From Guyanagaster necrorhizus (Eukaryota > Basidiomycota > Agaricomycetes > Agaricales > Physalacriaceae): a stretch of DNA of 64,000 nucleotides. The position numbers and the translations under genes were made by a program. The first letter of the stretch is position 1; each line of letters starts with the position of its first letter. The stretch is taken from contig NW_025064881.1 of the NCBI RefSeq assembly GCF_019112545.1, forward strand, positions 2,082,591-2,146,590. The letters run 5' to 3'. Below are positions 46,751 to 59,900 of the stretch, piece by piece. A model generated the notes under the pieces. The model had not been told where the DNA came from and did not search any database. It worked only from the letters and a program-made list of their open reading frames with translations.

Positions 46751-49700
46751 ATGTTTGTCTGGGAGACACTCTCGTTATCGGTCATCGTATACGCCATTGC
46801 TTATGATGTCGGGTCAAGAATACGCTTTCCCAAAAGCATTAGAAAAGTATACTTGTGCTTTGTGGCCCCGTTCAAAAATTTTTTGACCTTGGCGGATCTG
46901 GCGGATCCTGTCGGGGAGCCTTCAGTACCATCTATTACGATAACCCGTGCTCTATCTGTTCTCGCCTGTCTTCAAGCTTTTGGCTGGCTCGGTTGTCTTG
47001 TATATGCGCTAGTCCTCAACGACGCTTCGCTTTCCACAACGTTCCTGTTGAAAGCCTGTTCATGGGTAGGTCTTCTCTATCGTCACTAATTAGCATTTAC
47101 CTTGCTTTTAGGGTTATATCCTGTGCAGAACTACAACATTGCCTCCTGTTACGCCGCCATATCTTTCAATTTCCTACGCCTTTCTCCAGGCCTTCACATC
47201 ATTCGTAAGGCTTGGTGTGGAAATCACGAAGGCTTATGATGGTACAGTAATAGTGCTTGATTCCTTCTGCTTGATTACAGCAAGCCTTTTTGTGTATATC
47301 GCGGGTACTCTGCCTGTCCAGCTAGTGCGTCCGGCATTGAATATTGCCCAATACAAAGATGTACGCTTTTTACACTAGTGCCGAGACATTCTTTTTGAAA
47401 GTACGATGCCAGATGCCGTCCGTATCGTTCTCCATGCCCGAAGATGACGTGACACTATGGAGTTGGTTTACCTTTTCATTCATTGAACCAATCTTCAGCC
47501 TTGCCAATGCCCGAACTCTGAATGAAAGTGATGTATGGGGTTTGTCGCCTTATTTCCAGCACAAGAATCTCTTCAATAAATACCTTGAATACAACAAACG
47601 GTATAGTTACCGCCAATATCTTATACTATACCCTCATTGACATTGCGATATTGCAGATATCCCGGTCACTCCTTGATTCGATTTTTACTTGTCTCTAATT
47701 CTCTCGACCTGATCCTGGACGTTGTCCTTGAATTATGGAGTGCTGTTGTTGGTGAGTGAAGTTGCCGTACCCGATAGGCGGATCAAGCCTATGTTGGTTA
47801 GGCTTCCTTCCGGCATATGCTCTGCAGGAAATATTGTCAGCTTTAGCAAAAGACAATCCGGAGTCAAGGCAGGATGCGTATTACTGGGCTGCTGTCACTT
47901 TTCTAGCACATCTTTCTTTTGCCCAAGTGGACCTATTCCAAAGCTGGCATACCAGAAGGTGCTATGAGCGCACTCGCGGACAACTATTTTGCACTTTGCA
48001 TTACAAATCGTTGAGAAGACGGAATGTTGAAGGACAAGTGAAGCGGGAAGGCTCAGAGAACGAAGGTGGTGTACATCTTGGTAAAATAGTCAATTTAATG
48101 CAGTAAGCTTCCACATTCGATGTGTACGATCCAAGACCTTACTTTGTTATCAGAGGCGACGCGTATGCAGTGTCTCAAAGATTCTGGGAGTTCTCCGCAC
48201 TAATCACATCGCCGATTCGTTTGGTCATTGCCCTCGTATTTCTTTACAAGTATGCTCCTTTCTGCGGTAACTGATAGCAGACTCAAACCAAGAGATCAGT
48301 GTTATGGGATGGGCAGCGATTTCAGGCGTTCTAATCGTCCTTGTCGCATATGTGTTAAACTATCCGCTTGCTACTTATAACATATCGGTGACATCCTTAA
48401 CGCATTCTTGTCTGACCCTCCTTCTCTGATCTGATCTTTTCTCCTTAGATCACCAGGGCATCTTGGAAAGCGAAAGACGCTAGGATGGGCATCGTAAATG
48501 AGCTTCTGCAAAATATAAGATTCTTGAAGTTCTACGGATGGGGTTCATAGTGTCTCATTCCTGGTGATTATTACTTATCTCTTGTTGCAGAGTACCATTG
48601 GTCATTTGAAACGGAAAAAGCGCGCGAAACAGAGCTAAGATGGCGTGTTAAGGAGAACATCGTGGCCACGTTGATCTCTTTCATCTGGTCTGTTGCCCTG
48701 CATTCTCACCTCGTCAGTTCTTACAATGTGCACGTCGAATAGGATATGGATTCCATCGGCAACTGCGCTGACAACTTTCCTTTGCTATACCTTGGTAGCA
48801 GGTCAACGTCTGACGGTTTCGAAGGCATTTACAGCCATTGCACTTTTTTCACAGCTTCAAAGACCTATGACAGCGCTACCAGGCCAGGTTTTTGCTATAC
48901 TTCATGGTAAACAGGGTTTATTCCTCCCTATTCGCGTACTAATACGCGAGCAGCTTACGTATCTATGCAGCGCATTGAGAATTTCTTGCAAGAAGAGGAG
49001 GTGCCTGAATGGGCGTCCACACTTACCGCCTCTTCGCCATTTGAACATGAGGATCAAATTGGATTTTCGGAGGCCGCCTTTGAGTGGGGAACTTCTCTAA
49101 AGACCCCCTCATCTTTATCCCAGTTTCAACTGGGGCCCTTGAATATAGTCTTTCCGAATGCCAAACTGACGGTGATAAGCGGACCAACAGGAAGTGGTAA
49201 AAGCGCAACGTTATCTGCTCTGCTGGGAGGTCAGTTCTCGTGATAACAATCCGGCACTATGAAGTTGTTTATCTGCAGTCTGTTCCAGAGATCCATTGCT
49301 TGTCTGGCAGGGTGTTCCTGAATAAACAGTTCCATCAAGTCGCGTACTGCGCCCAGAATCCATGTAAGGTTTCATCTTCGGGATCCGAAAACAAGCGATC
49401 TTAAACAGGGTTTCTCAGGGCTGGAGCATGCTACTATTCGTGATAATATCATATTTGGCTCATCTTTCGGTTACGACGAAGGAAGATACAACACAGTTGT
49501 AGAAGCTTGTGCCTTGGTTAAAGACCTGGATATACTCGAGGCTGGTGACATGACTGGTACATCCCCACCGCTTTATCATGGTGCACTGCTGCTTCATCTC
49601 TTCACAGAAATCGGAGAGAAGGGAATAACACTCAGCGGGGGCCAAAGAGCTAGGATCGCTCTTGCTAGAGCCATGTATTCTGAAGCTAAGGTTTGAGTCG

Positions 49701-52474
49701 CCCTGATGTATGATCTATCAGTGCTATCACTGACGATATTTTACCATTTTAGTGCATTCTCCTTGATGATCCGTAGGTCTTCTCTCGTCTACATGATCTT
49801 GTGAAGCTTGATGTCCCCTTTCTAGGCTTGCGGCAGTGGATATGCACACTGCGCAGCATCTCGTACATAATTGCTTATCTGGAAACCTCGTGGAAGGTCG
49901 TACAATCATTCTAGTCACGCATCATATCAGTCTTTGCCTTCCGATCACCTCCCATATCATAGAGCTGTCCCACGGGAAGGTCTTTCAGCAAGGATCCGTG
50001 CAGGAGCTCGAAGAGCGAGGTGTTCTGCATAAAGTCATCGATATGGAGGACCAGCCATTTGTCTCCGATGACAATCTGGAGTCATCTGCAACAACAGTCG
50101 TGAACGAAGCGGACGAAGTAAATAAGGATCCTGGACCTCGTAAAACTCTGCTCAAGTCCGGAAACGGGAAACTCATCCAAGCGGAAGCTCGAGCCAAGGG
50201 ACGTGTCTCCATGAAAACATATCTGACTTATATCCGAGCAGCAGGCATCATTTCTTGGATTCTAACGGTTTTTCTCATGCTCCTGATTCGTTTCATTAAC
50301 ATTGGCAATCAGGTCTTCCTCTCGGCGTGGGGTGAAGCGTATGAAGACCGTACCTCCTTGAGTGCATTCATAGCACGCGTAATGGCTTCCAGCGTGAAGT
50401 ATCCCTGGAGCGGATTCCCCTCCCCAGATACCAGTGTAAAGCCTTGGCTCATGGTATACTTCTATATTTCGATGGCCGGAGCATTTTCGGTTATCTCCTA
50501 TATCTCCCTAGGTTACTATGCAAGCCTGCAAGCCTCCCGTTCTATCTTCATATCGCTACTCCGCAGAATCACCCGTGCCCCTGCGCGCTTCTTCGATACC
50601 ACACCCATCGGTCGGATACTGAATCGATTCACTGGTGATATCAACACTATCGACGGGGCTTTACAGAATTCCGCGAGGGAGTGCCTTTCAGGGATCCTTG
50701 ACTTTGTAGCATCATTCTTGGTTGTTCTTGTGGTCGTCCCAGTGTTTGCGCCATTTGCATTGTTTATCGCTTGGCTGTACATTCGCTTAGCGCCGTCGTA
50801 TATCAGGGCCTCGCGTGATCTCAGAAGATTGGAGTCAGTGTCGCTGTCGCCTGCCTTCGCAGGGTTCGATGAACTTTTGAGAGGAATAGTTCATGTTAGG
50901 GCGTTTGGGATGGAACAAAGGTATCAGAATGCCTTCTATGCAAAGGTTAGGCCATGATGTATAGAAGAGTGAAAAATTATGCTGACTGCCTCTGGTCGTA
51001 GGTTGACAGGTTTCAAACCTTTGACCATGTATATGTAGGTAACTTGGAGTAGTCCTGATATCTTTCTCATTCTTTCCGCCAGTGGCTAGTAAACGGATGG
51101 CTTAGATGGAGATATGACTGTATGTACCTACTATCGATGTCCCAATCAAAAGCTCATTCCTGCTTCAGGTCTAGGATCTGTTGTCGTTTTCGCCACAACC
51201 GTTTTTGCGCTACGGATGGGACTGCAAAGTGGAGCAGTTGCCATTGTTATTGTACAAGCTGGCATCTTTGCTGAAGCCAGCCGACAGCTCGTCAGGTAAA
51301 AAAAAAGAGTACATAATTATCGTGAGAACTGTAGTGCTGACCCTCTATAGAGTTGCAGCACAGTTGGAATTAGACTTTAACAGCGTGGAACGCGTCGTCG
51401 AGTACCTCGATCTTCCGCAAGAGGCACCTGCCATCATAGAAAACTCGAAACCCCCGGCATTCTGGCCGTCGAGCTCTGGAGAACTTGTTGTCGAAGATCT
51501 TGTCGTTCAGTACGCGCCGGAGCTACCTGCGGTTTTGAAGAGTCTTTCTTTCGTTATTAATCCGTCGGAGAAAATTGGTGTGGTAAGTTGTTGCTCTGAT
51601 AAAGCGTCCGGAAACTAATATCGGTACCAGGTTGGGAGAACAGGTTCTGGTGAGCAATGCGTTTGCATGGACCAATCCAAGCTTTATGGTATATTTAGGG
51701 AAGTCTACGTTGGCCCTTTCGCTTTTGCGCATGGTCGAGCCGGTCAGTGGAAGAATATAGTACGTTACGTGCTTCAAGAGTGTTCTAGTATCTGACCCTT
51801 CTTAGCATAGATGGCATTGATATCTCAAAGATTGGTCTTGAGGACCTGAGGACTCGTATTGTAAGCTTATTTTATATGGAACCCACGTACTCATCGTCAA
51901 TTATCTCCTCAGACCATCGTTAGCCAGGACGTCTCTCTTTTCTCAGGCACACTCCGCAGTAATTTGGACCCTCTAAACCAGAATACTTGGCAGGAATGCA
52001 TGGAAGTCGTAGAACGGTGTCATATGATGGATGTTCTGCATCTCAACACAAGTGACTTGCTCGATTTACCCATCAGCCAGGGATCCTTAAGCGGGGGCGA
52101 AAGGCAGCTCGTAGCATTGGCTCGAGCAATGCTGAGGCGTACAAATATCATTATTATGGACGAGGCAACGTCTCAGATTGACTCGCATCTGGACGATCAG
52201 GTTGGTACATATTGCAAGGGCTGAGCGTTGGGACTGATAGAAACACTTACAGATCCAGCGAACGATTCGCGAAGAGCTTTCGAGCGCCATCGTTATAACT
52301 ATTGCTCACCGGCTCAAAACAATCATAGATTATGATCGTATCCTTGTTCTAGACGAAGGTGAGATTGTTGAATTTGGGAAACCGAAGGAACTGTTGCAGC
52401 GGGTTGGCGGTGCGTTTAGAGAGATGTGCAAGAAAAGCCCAGACTGGCCCATGTTGGCAAAGCTGTCAGAATGA
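46751..52474 (+). CDS. ABCC-type full ABC transporter (MRP/Yor1/Ycf1 family)
   Basis: A gene with about 20 introns, roughly 1400-1450 aa. The first ATG after a likely 5' UTR intron gives [20 protein letters not shown]. The N-terminus holds several membrane helices, then a linker ([20 protein letters not shown]) and TMD1. NBD1 has Walker [12 protein letters not shown], signature [19 protein letters not shown] and Walker B ILLDDP, with Asp instead of the catalytic Glu, as usual in ABCC. TMD2 ([20 protein letters not shown] onward) is followed by NBD2 with Walker A (RTGSG, GKSTL across an intron), signature [17 protein letters not shown], Walker [13 protein letters not shown] and a His-switch ITIAHRLKT. 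The last residues are MLAKLSE. Such pumps export conjugates, drugs or metal complexes from plasma or vacuolar membranes; the substrate is unknown. Confidence 0.92.
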
Positions 52475-52812
52475 TTCAGATCCCTATTTTGTGACCACCT
52501 TGGAGCAGCATGTACATGAATAGACAGTTGTCGGTCCATATAGGCACATTTCAACGAACACGTGATATTTTGAGCATAGTAAACGCGAAACCGGAAGGCT
52601 AGGAGACCCTTTACAGCCACGACAGCAAGCTCACCGTGGAGCATACCCTTCAAATTTGCGCCGCAATGCTCACTCGGATACTTCTAACGTATTTGTTCGT
52701 TATTCAATTCATCGCATTCCCGACCACGAGCTATACCACCTCTGCTTGAGATCTCAGCCTTCCTAATCTCATTCCAACTACAGAATTCATAACCTCTAAG
52801 ACGCCCGCTGAG

Positions 52813-53330
52813 ATGAATACCGTAACGCAAGCAAAGCAATATTACGACCGTTTCTTGAACGTTTACGACCGAGGGCCAGAAGCCATTGACAACAGCAGAG
52901 TCTGCACATACACGCGAAAACAGCGACAAAAGGTCTTCATTGTCGCCATCATCATCGTTATTCCTCCAAGAGCGAGGTCACCAGCACCAGCCTGCCGCAT
53001 AGGCATATAGGCACTACCAAAGAATGTAAGGTGCCGTCGGGGGACTCGTCTAACGGCGGAAGATCATTGGAATTACTGTTCTCTGTATCACTGTCGCTGC
53101 AATAATCTACCTGCTCATGTTCTTCGACTCTTGGTGGGGATTTTTGCGGTTAGTTTGCACAAGGAGAGAGAGGTGCAGCGATGGGGAAGATCTGCAGCCA
53201 GACTGGGAAAAGCAGAGCTCTGTTTGGCAGGGATTTCCAGGAGAGACAGGGAAAGAAGGATCATCATTTGCTCTCCACGAACGCCTACGGTACCACCTGC
53301 AACCTACTCACAATCTGAAGATCCCCATCC
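52813..53330 (+). CDS. Tentative small single-pass membrane protein gene
   Basis: Within the 988-bp interval after the transporter, an ATG at 52813 opens MNTVTQAKQYYDRFLNVYDR followed by basic residues. A later exon from about 53064 encodes IIGITVLCITVAAIIYLLMF then FDSWWGFL, a good transmembrane helix. It ends at a GTTAGT donor; a CTGCAG acceptor 49 nt later gives QTGKSRALFGRDFQERQGKK and a stop near 53323. Joining the first exon to the helix exon needs a weak donor or a 15-nt microexon, so the model is insecure. No family is recognised. An alternative is that only the helix-bearing exons are real and that the start lies elsewhere. Confidence 0.3.
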
Positions 53331-53462
53331 CCTCGAACCGGTGTTGTGGAGGCCAAGTACACGGTCATTCCCTGGCTTGAAAGCATCTTCCTATCAAACA
53401 TCCAACGTTCAATGATATATTTCGCGGCCATGTAACACGTAGCTCACTCAGTACAGCATTTA

Positions 53463-53701
53463 CTATTGAGAGGCATGCTGGGGTGGAGGAATCCGTGCTT
53501 CCAGCCAGTCTGATACCAAAAGACCTACACCGGCAAAGGCGAAGAAGCCCAGCGACAGACGAAGACGCGTACCAGCTGGAAGGTCTGCAAGAAATGTCAG
53601 AAAATTCGACAGGGTAGGGAGTCGGGCGCACTAAGGTATGACTGCAGTAGCGACCGGCTTCCCTGCACCGCTGCCTTGCTCTGAGTCTTTCGCTTGGCCA
53701 T
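53463..53701 (-). CDS. 63-aa single-pass membrane protein
   Basis: Two exons, 53632-53701 and 53463-53584, flank a 47-nt intron with a GTGCGC donor and TTGCAG acceptor. The product is 63 aa: MAKRKTQSKAAVQGSRSLLQ, a short linker, then LPAGTRLRLSLGFFAFAGVG with LLVSDWLEARIPPPQHASQ. It has a basic N-terminus, one hydrophobic helix (about 31-48) and a short polar C-terminus, fitting a small organelle or ER membrane protein. I do not recognise the family. The ATG lies 54 bp from the start of riboflavin synthase on the other strand, so both share a very compact promoter. An upstream ATG (53757) overlaps the riboflavin synthase start codon and would need an extra intron. Confidence 0.6.
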
Positions 53702-53755
53702 GAGAGTAATATTTGTGCCAGTTTGCCGGAAGCCTTACCCTTCCTTCCTTTCGTC

Positions 53756-54626
53756 ATGTTCACCGGTCTTGTAGGCTTCGCTCGCCAATGTCATGTTTCT
53801 TTTCTGACCGCCATGTAGATTGAACACCTCGGAACAGTTTCCGACATTGTACTCGATGCTGGTGGGTGCACACTCACGGTTTCTGACTCGGCACCAGTTC
53901 TGGTCGACTGTAACATTGGCGACTCCATTGCTGTCAACGGTGCCTGTTTAACGGTTACGGAATTTGACAAGACGGCATCTGGAGGATACTTCAGGGTCTG
54001 GCTGGCAAACGAGACGTTGGAGCGAACTGATCTAGGTGAATCTGGACTTGTTCTACTTGGTACTACCCCGCGGTTGTTGACTTGGGCGGGGCACAGGTGA
54101 ACGCCTTGTCGGGGATCAGCTCAACCTAGAGCGTGCAATGGCGCCCCATGTGAGATTCGGTGGGCATTTTGTGCAGGTGCGTTACATATACGCGACTTGT
54201 TTGCAGTGGTATTTGACACTGCTCTAGGGCCACATCGACACGACAGCGACTATCACTGACCGCTCAGGTGATGGAGACTCTCTCCGTCTCTCTTTCGAGC
54301 TTCCTGAACCCTCCGATTCTCGACCATCCTTGCTTCCATACTTGATTCCGAAAGGCTACGTAACTATTGACGGAACTTCATTGACACTAACGGATGTGAA
54401 TGACGCCCAGAGGTCATTCAGTGTCATGCTCATTCAACACACTCAGGAGAAGATCACCCTTAGCAAGAAGGGGGTTGGAGCCATGGTGAATATTGAGGTG
54501 GACATGGTTGGGAAATATGTCGAAAAGAGTGTTTCTGCTGCTCTTGCTGGTGAGGGAGGGCAACTGCGCCCTCTGATCGAGAAAGTCATAGCAGACGTGT
54601 TGGCAAAGAAGGGTATTAACTATTAG
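53756..54626 (+). CDS. RIB5: Riboflavin synthase
   Basis: At least four exons, about 235 aa. The first exon is only 15 nt (53756-53770, MFTGL); a 48-nt intron follows and exon 2 starts IEHLGTVSDIVLDAGGCTLT, giving the canonical MFTGLIE start. The two lumazine-binding repeats are visible: SIAVNGACLTVTEFD, NLERAMAPHVRFGGHFVQ and GHIDTTATI in the first, and GYVTIDGTSLTLTDVNDAQR with GAMVNIEVDMVGKYVEK in the second. The enzyme converts two 6,7-dimethyl-8-ribityllumazines into riboflavin and the pyrimidinedione, as a homotrimer. The 5' microexon is easily missed by gene prediction. Confidence 0.94.
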
Positions 54627-54791
54627 TATAGAAAATATGTATGCACCACTGTATAAATATTTATGCATGCAAAATAGTACAGCGAAGAGGAGCTGATATT
54701 GTTGACAGTGGAAATTACCGTTTCCGTAATTGTGATTCTGCATTTCACTATCATCGCGCTTTCCTTCCTTGACGCCGTCGTCGTCAATTTC

Positions 54792-56629
54792 ATGGATGGT
54801 GACGCAAAAAGAAAGGCACGTCCGTCATTGCCAACGGCGTGCTTTAGGACTTATCCTGTTCCCAGATCACAGTAAAGCTGTACAATGGCGCCAACGAATC
54901 ATCGACAAATTCGAGATTTGCTACCACGACACTGTCAGCTTCACCTCTCAGAAGCCAGTCGCTGGCGTCTGCAAGACCTCCGTTGCGCCCAAAGGCCAAG
55001 GTGACCAGCTCAGCGACTCCAAATTCGCTTGCGCGCAAGCCCAAGATCATCAGTACCGTCTCAAGTGGGCTCAGCACTCCATCCCGAGCGGGCTCTTCAG
55101 TAAGGTCGACCCCAACCAACAGCTCACTCGGCGGACAGCCGAAGGCGAGGCCAACAGCCGTCAGATCTAACTTTCGACCTCTGGAATCCAGCTCGACTCC
55201 AGCTACACCCAACGTACCCTACCAATCATCTGTCAAACCCTTCTCGGTGTCTACTAGAGGCAGTCCCCACAGACGTTCCGCGTCGGCAATCTCATTTACA
55301 CAGAATGGATCGACTTTAAGTCTCCCATTGTCACAGGCTTCGTATGGCTCGCCTTCCTCAGATACGTTCACTGACACCGACGCGATACACGGCGATGGCG
55401 CGCCCAAGATAAAGTCAAAAATCACGAGGCTGGCGAAGCCTCACGAATTGCTCTCGCCATCACCCCAGCCCATATCGTGTCCTGCTAACGGCCGGAACCG
55501 TACCCCATCAATATCCTCAGGTGTCTCCTTGAATTCAACAAACACGTCTTCAACTACCCCGGACTATTCCTTATACCCGATAACAACTGCAGTCCCAGCT
55601 GCAAATTCATACCGTTACGGCTCTGTTCGCGCCTCAACAACCAACCGCCACCACCACCAACCATTCGCTCCTAGGGATGACTCGCAAATTAATTACAGCA
55701 CGACGAGTTTTAATGCCAAGATTGATCCCACGACAATACCTCTGCCACCGCAATCCCCTCCCACGTCTTCTGTGTCCTTTTCTTCGCGATCCTCAGTCTC
55801 TCGGTCCTCCCGCGCTGATTCTGCCGATAGTCAGCACAACGCATCCATCAAGCAGAATGGAGTTAATCTCCTGGGCGGTATTGAAGACTTGATGCAGTTT
55901 GACGCCACTGAAAATGATGATTCGGACGGCGATAGCTACGAAGAGGAGACAGACCTAGAACATCAAGCGGAAGGGAAAGTCAGGGCAGAGGCTAAATCTA
56001 ATAGGAAGGTACGCGTCTCACCTCGGTTCTTGGAGTTGTATATTTGTCCACTAACGTTTGTGGGGCAGATTGAGGATTTGGAAATCAGCAACCGGTCTTT
56101 GCTCGCAATCAATGTTTCGCTGGAAGCCATGAAGCATAGGCAGGCGAAGGAAATACGTGATCTAAAGAGGAAGCTTCGCGAGTCGAGGTTGATTCTTCCG
56201 CCGCAGGCTTTTAAGCAGGTGATGGACAAGGACGACACCGAAGAAGATGAAGATGAGGGGGAGGATGGGGAGGAAGCTCCAGGGACAGGAGACGAAACCT
56301 ACTTGCACGTCAAATTGTTGCTGGATAATCTGTTACAGGCGGCCAAGCAAGCCCTGGAGACGAAACCTTCTGATTTTGAGACGAGGGGCGGCGCAAAGGT
56401 GCTAAGCGCAGAAGAAGTGGAGAATTGGCGAGACCACGAAGCTGAGCCCACAAGAGACAATTATTCCAAGACTAGTGCCAACACGTCTCTGTCACCAAGG
56501 CGGGACAATGAATCCAATGGCGACGAAACGTTTGATTCCGAGGATGAGGTTGAAGCTCTGACGATGCCGTCGGATTCTTCTCCTTCCTCTAGCCCTCCAC
56601 CGCCTATTCTAGTTACTCGGTCGCCTTGA
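54792..56629 (+). CDS. Ser/Thr-rich disordered protein with a conserved C-terminal helical block
   Basis: About 590 aa. The main frame is open from 54848 to the stop at 56627-56629. Its first ATG is probably 54792: M-D joined over a 74-nt intron (54799-54872) to VKLYNGANESSTNSRFATTT, which fits in frame but is not proven. Residues up to about 300 are low-complexity Ser/Thr/Pro. The conserved part follows a 60-nt stop-free intron (about 56008-56067): IEDLEISNRSLLAINVSLEA, KHRQAKEIRDLKRKLRESRL and ILPPQAFK. This segment is shared by uncharacterised fungal proteins as I recall them. Then come an acidic stretch, HVKLLLDNLLQAAKQALE, and a Ser/Pro tail. I assign no function. It is possibly cytoskeletal or cell-polarity related, but nothing in the sequence shows this. 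Confidence 0.65.
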
Positions 56630-56963
56630 GAGTCACAGTGTGCCTCCTTCCCGGTTCCCCGGCATGTAGCCTCTTTCCTTACGATCTCCCTTACGATCAC
56701 CAGTAGACGCCTTTCGTGTTATTTATTTGCATGTTATGACCCATCTACCGTGTACATTTTTCAGACAACGCTCAAGTGACATGTAGGATTATTCCACGAC
56801 CCTTAAACAAGCGAAGGACCTTAATTTCCTACTTTGTGAGATACATGTGTCATGCAATGAATGCGTATACTAAGCCTACTCTAGTACAGTCTATTCCACT
56901 ATAATACGATAGCGTGGGTATGTGTCGGGTAGTAGAGTTGAAAATGATGCCGTTGCGATACTC
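56630..56963. other. Intergenic between convergent genes
   Basis: A 334-bp interval between the stop codons of the disordered-protein gene and myosin-I. It contains only 3' flank sequence; no gene or structured RNA was recognised. Confidence 0.5.
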
Positions 56964-59900
56964 TCAGTCCTCCGCCATCCTCTGAGCTCGCTTAGCCAGC
57001 TATGAAAAACATATTAATACATCATACGAAATAATAGGAAGAGAACGTACAGCCGCCGCTAGATCCAGTTGGCCTGCTGGAGCCGCGACTAGACCACCCG
57101 AACGTACAGGAGGAGGGGCACCAACGTTAGGTCTGGAAGCTGTCGGGATTGGTGGTTTTCCGGGTATTCTCGGAGCAGGCTTTGTTGCTACGACGGGAGG
57201 TTTGGGTTTCGCAGCAACAGGCGGCGGAGCTCTGCCAGCTAAAACACTTGACGGCCGAGAGCTCCCAGGAGAGTCATCTGGTGTCGTGGCTGAAGTCGAT
57301 ACTTGTTTCTTCCACGGAGCGGCCGACCCATTCGCAGTAGCCATTCCGGGAAAGACAGAAACAGGTTTGGCTGTTACTGAATGTAACGGGGCCTTGACTG
57401 TTGAAACAGGTGCTTGCTTTGCAGCAGGAGCGGAGGGTGGGGCTCGAGCTCGTGGCGGCGGTGGTGGCGCAGGCGCAGCTTTGGGTGGTTCTAATTCAAG
57501 GTAATTGTATGGCGCCCAACCTTCAACACCATCTTTCTTCACTAGCCACCATCCGTTATCGTCCTTCTCGACTAGTTCGACGAGATCGTCTTTCTTCAGT
57601 GACATTTCACCCTCTTGTCCATCGAATGCAAATTTAGCACGGTACCTGGGCACAGCCGGGACAGCTGGTGGAGGCGGTGGCGGTGGTGGAGGAGGGGCAA
57701 CATTACGAGGTGCGGGAGGTGGCACTGAGACATTCGACGGCACCACAGCGGCGGGCGCTGGCTTTGGCTTTGGTTTGGGCGTTGGTGTGGATGTATTAAC
57801 GGAGGCAGCAGCAGTACCTGTCTTGCCGGGTAAAGCGCGAATAGTAGGTTTCGGTCTAGAACCGCTAGGTTTCTAGAGAGAAAAATTCAGTCGTCGGCGG
57901 AAGAAGATGTAAGTGGTACGTACGGATGGCCCTCCTGCCTTTAAAAGCTTACCCTGAGTGATGGGCCGAACGATTCCTGCCTTTCGCTTGGCTGGAGGTC
58001 GCGACAGACTGCCCGCAGGTGCGCCTGAGGGTACGCGTACAGTATGGCTTTTGTACACATCGTCTTTCTTGATGGTCTCGTCTCGAACCATAGTAATCTG
58101 TGCTCGTTTATCCTTTTTCTTAGCATAATCAATTCTAAAAAGGCATGAGGCACACACACACACACGACACGAGAAAGGACTCACGTTGATCCAATGTTTA
58201 AAGTAATACTGCCATGTGTCAATTGCATTAGATTAGTTGCGAGCTCCGTTTTGAAGTAACAACTAAAAACTGGGTCGCCCTCTTCTGAAGCATTCACGTT
58301 CAAGCCCTGTTGGCCAGTATGAGAACGTCCAGAATCCAGATATAAAGAGGAGTCTTTACCATCCAGTCATCTCTAAGATTGGACATTGCAATGCTCTTGA
58401 TAGTTACCAGTGGAATCTTTCGCTCCAAGATTTGCTGCACAGTACCTTCTTTACTTTGAACGACAACAATGTAGACAGCTTTCTGAGTCTATATCCAATT
58501 GATCAGTGCACAGTATCCACTCGCGGAAACAACAAATTACCACGACGATGAAGCGAGGACTTAGTTTACTCGATCTGCCAAGCTTCGAGAGAAGTATATG
58601 TATTTTTCCGCTGAAGGTAACTTCTTCGTCTTGAAAGCATGTCAGTACGCCTCTGAAGGTCATTGTAGGGACGTGAGCTCACTGCCGATGTTACAAGAAG
58701 CTGCGATCTCTCCTCCAAGAGAACTTTTGCGATTGATGTCAAGGTAATCACCCATGAAACGCCGATAGGACAACAGACTAAACCGCCTTCGCTCCTTCCT
58801 TCCGCCAAGAATTTGATGGCCATAATCCCGAATTTGAGCATAAACAAGACCCTCCTTGTTGTTCTTCCAGAAACGTTGTATACGTCGTGCACATTCATGC
58901 TTATAGCGCATGTAGTTCCTGAAAGCACGCTGAATACGACCTGCCATGTTGTGCCAGTACTTATCACGCATTGTCTCGAGTGCGAAGAGCTAGTGGAGGA
59001 TGTATTAGGTATATGTTTAAATTTTGAAAACAACCAAACGTACAGTTTCAGGATTTTTGATGAAAGCTTTCGTCACGCCCATTTGCCATTCATCCATTGC
59101 TATTCCGGTATCCTTCAAAATCTGCTCACAACCAGACTTCGAGTCGCCTTGCCATGTATACTCGCCAGCGTATGAAGTATTGGGGGAGAGCAGATAGAAT
59201 CGTTCAACCATTTTTTCAAATGTGTTACGATACGCAAACCCGGCCCGACGTACACGAATATTTTCTTGCAAGCCAAGATACTTGATCTGGTGCAAGATAG
59301 CCTTGACGTCATATTCAGAAGAGCTACGATTCTGATTGGGCTTGATGGTTCGAATATAAGATGGTTTCGCTTTCATCAGATTGTCGACGAGTGCACCGGC
59401 GGAAGCCTAGTGCTATAGTTGAGTATGGTTTTGAGGAGCATAGAAAACCCATACTTTGATCCTGTCTCCAGCTGTTGGAGGCCGTTTCTTGCTGTTTGGG
59501 TCGGGGTGATCCGGGAACAGCGTCTGCAGGAACTGATTGGTGCTAGAAGCAACCATATCGAGCAAGTCCTTGACGAGAGAATCCTTGTTCTTGTCTGTCA
59601 TACCAGACACATTGTACATGACATCGCCAGCGTAGTGGCGGACCAAAAATTGCGCTCCTCGTGCTTCAAAGTGAGGATTCGACGACAGAATGGAAGTTCG
59701 CTGTACGAAACTGTTGTCCGCAGCAGCAGGGTCCGCGTGGGCAGTAGCACAGGCATCGTTAAGAGCAGCAAAAATGCCGGGGGGACGACGTTCTTCAATG
59801 AGGTCGCACACAATTTTGTTGTTGAAATACTTGATAGGCGTCCATTTTATTTGCTCGCGAACATATTCCTCTTGCTCGGTCTTTAACGTTAATTCAATGA

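Noticed and set aside
57505..57876. Gly-rich plus-strand frame
   Set aside because: Antisense of the proline-rich segment of the myosin-I tail (Pro codons read as Gly).
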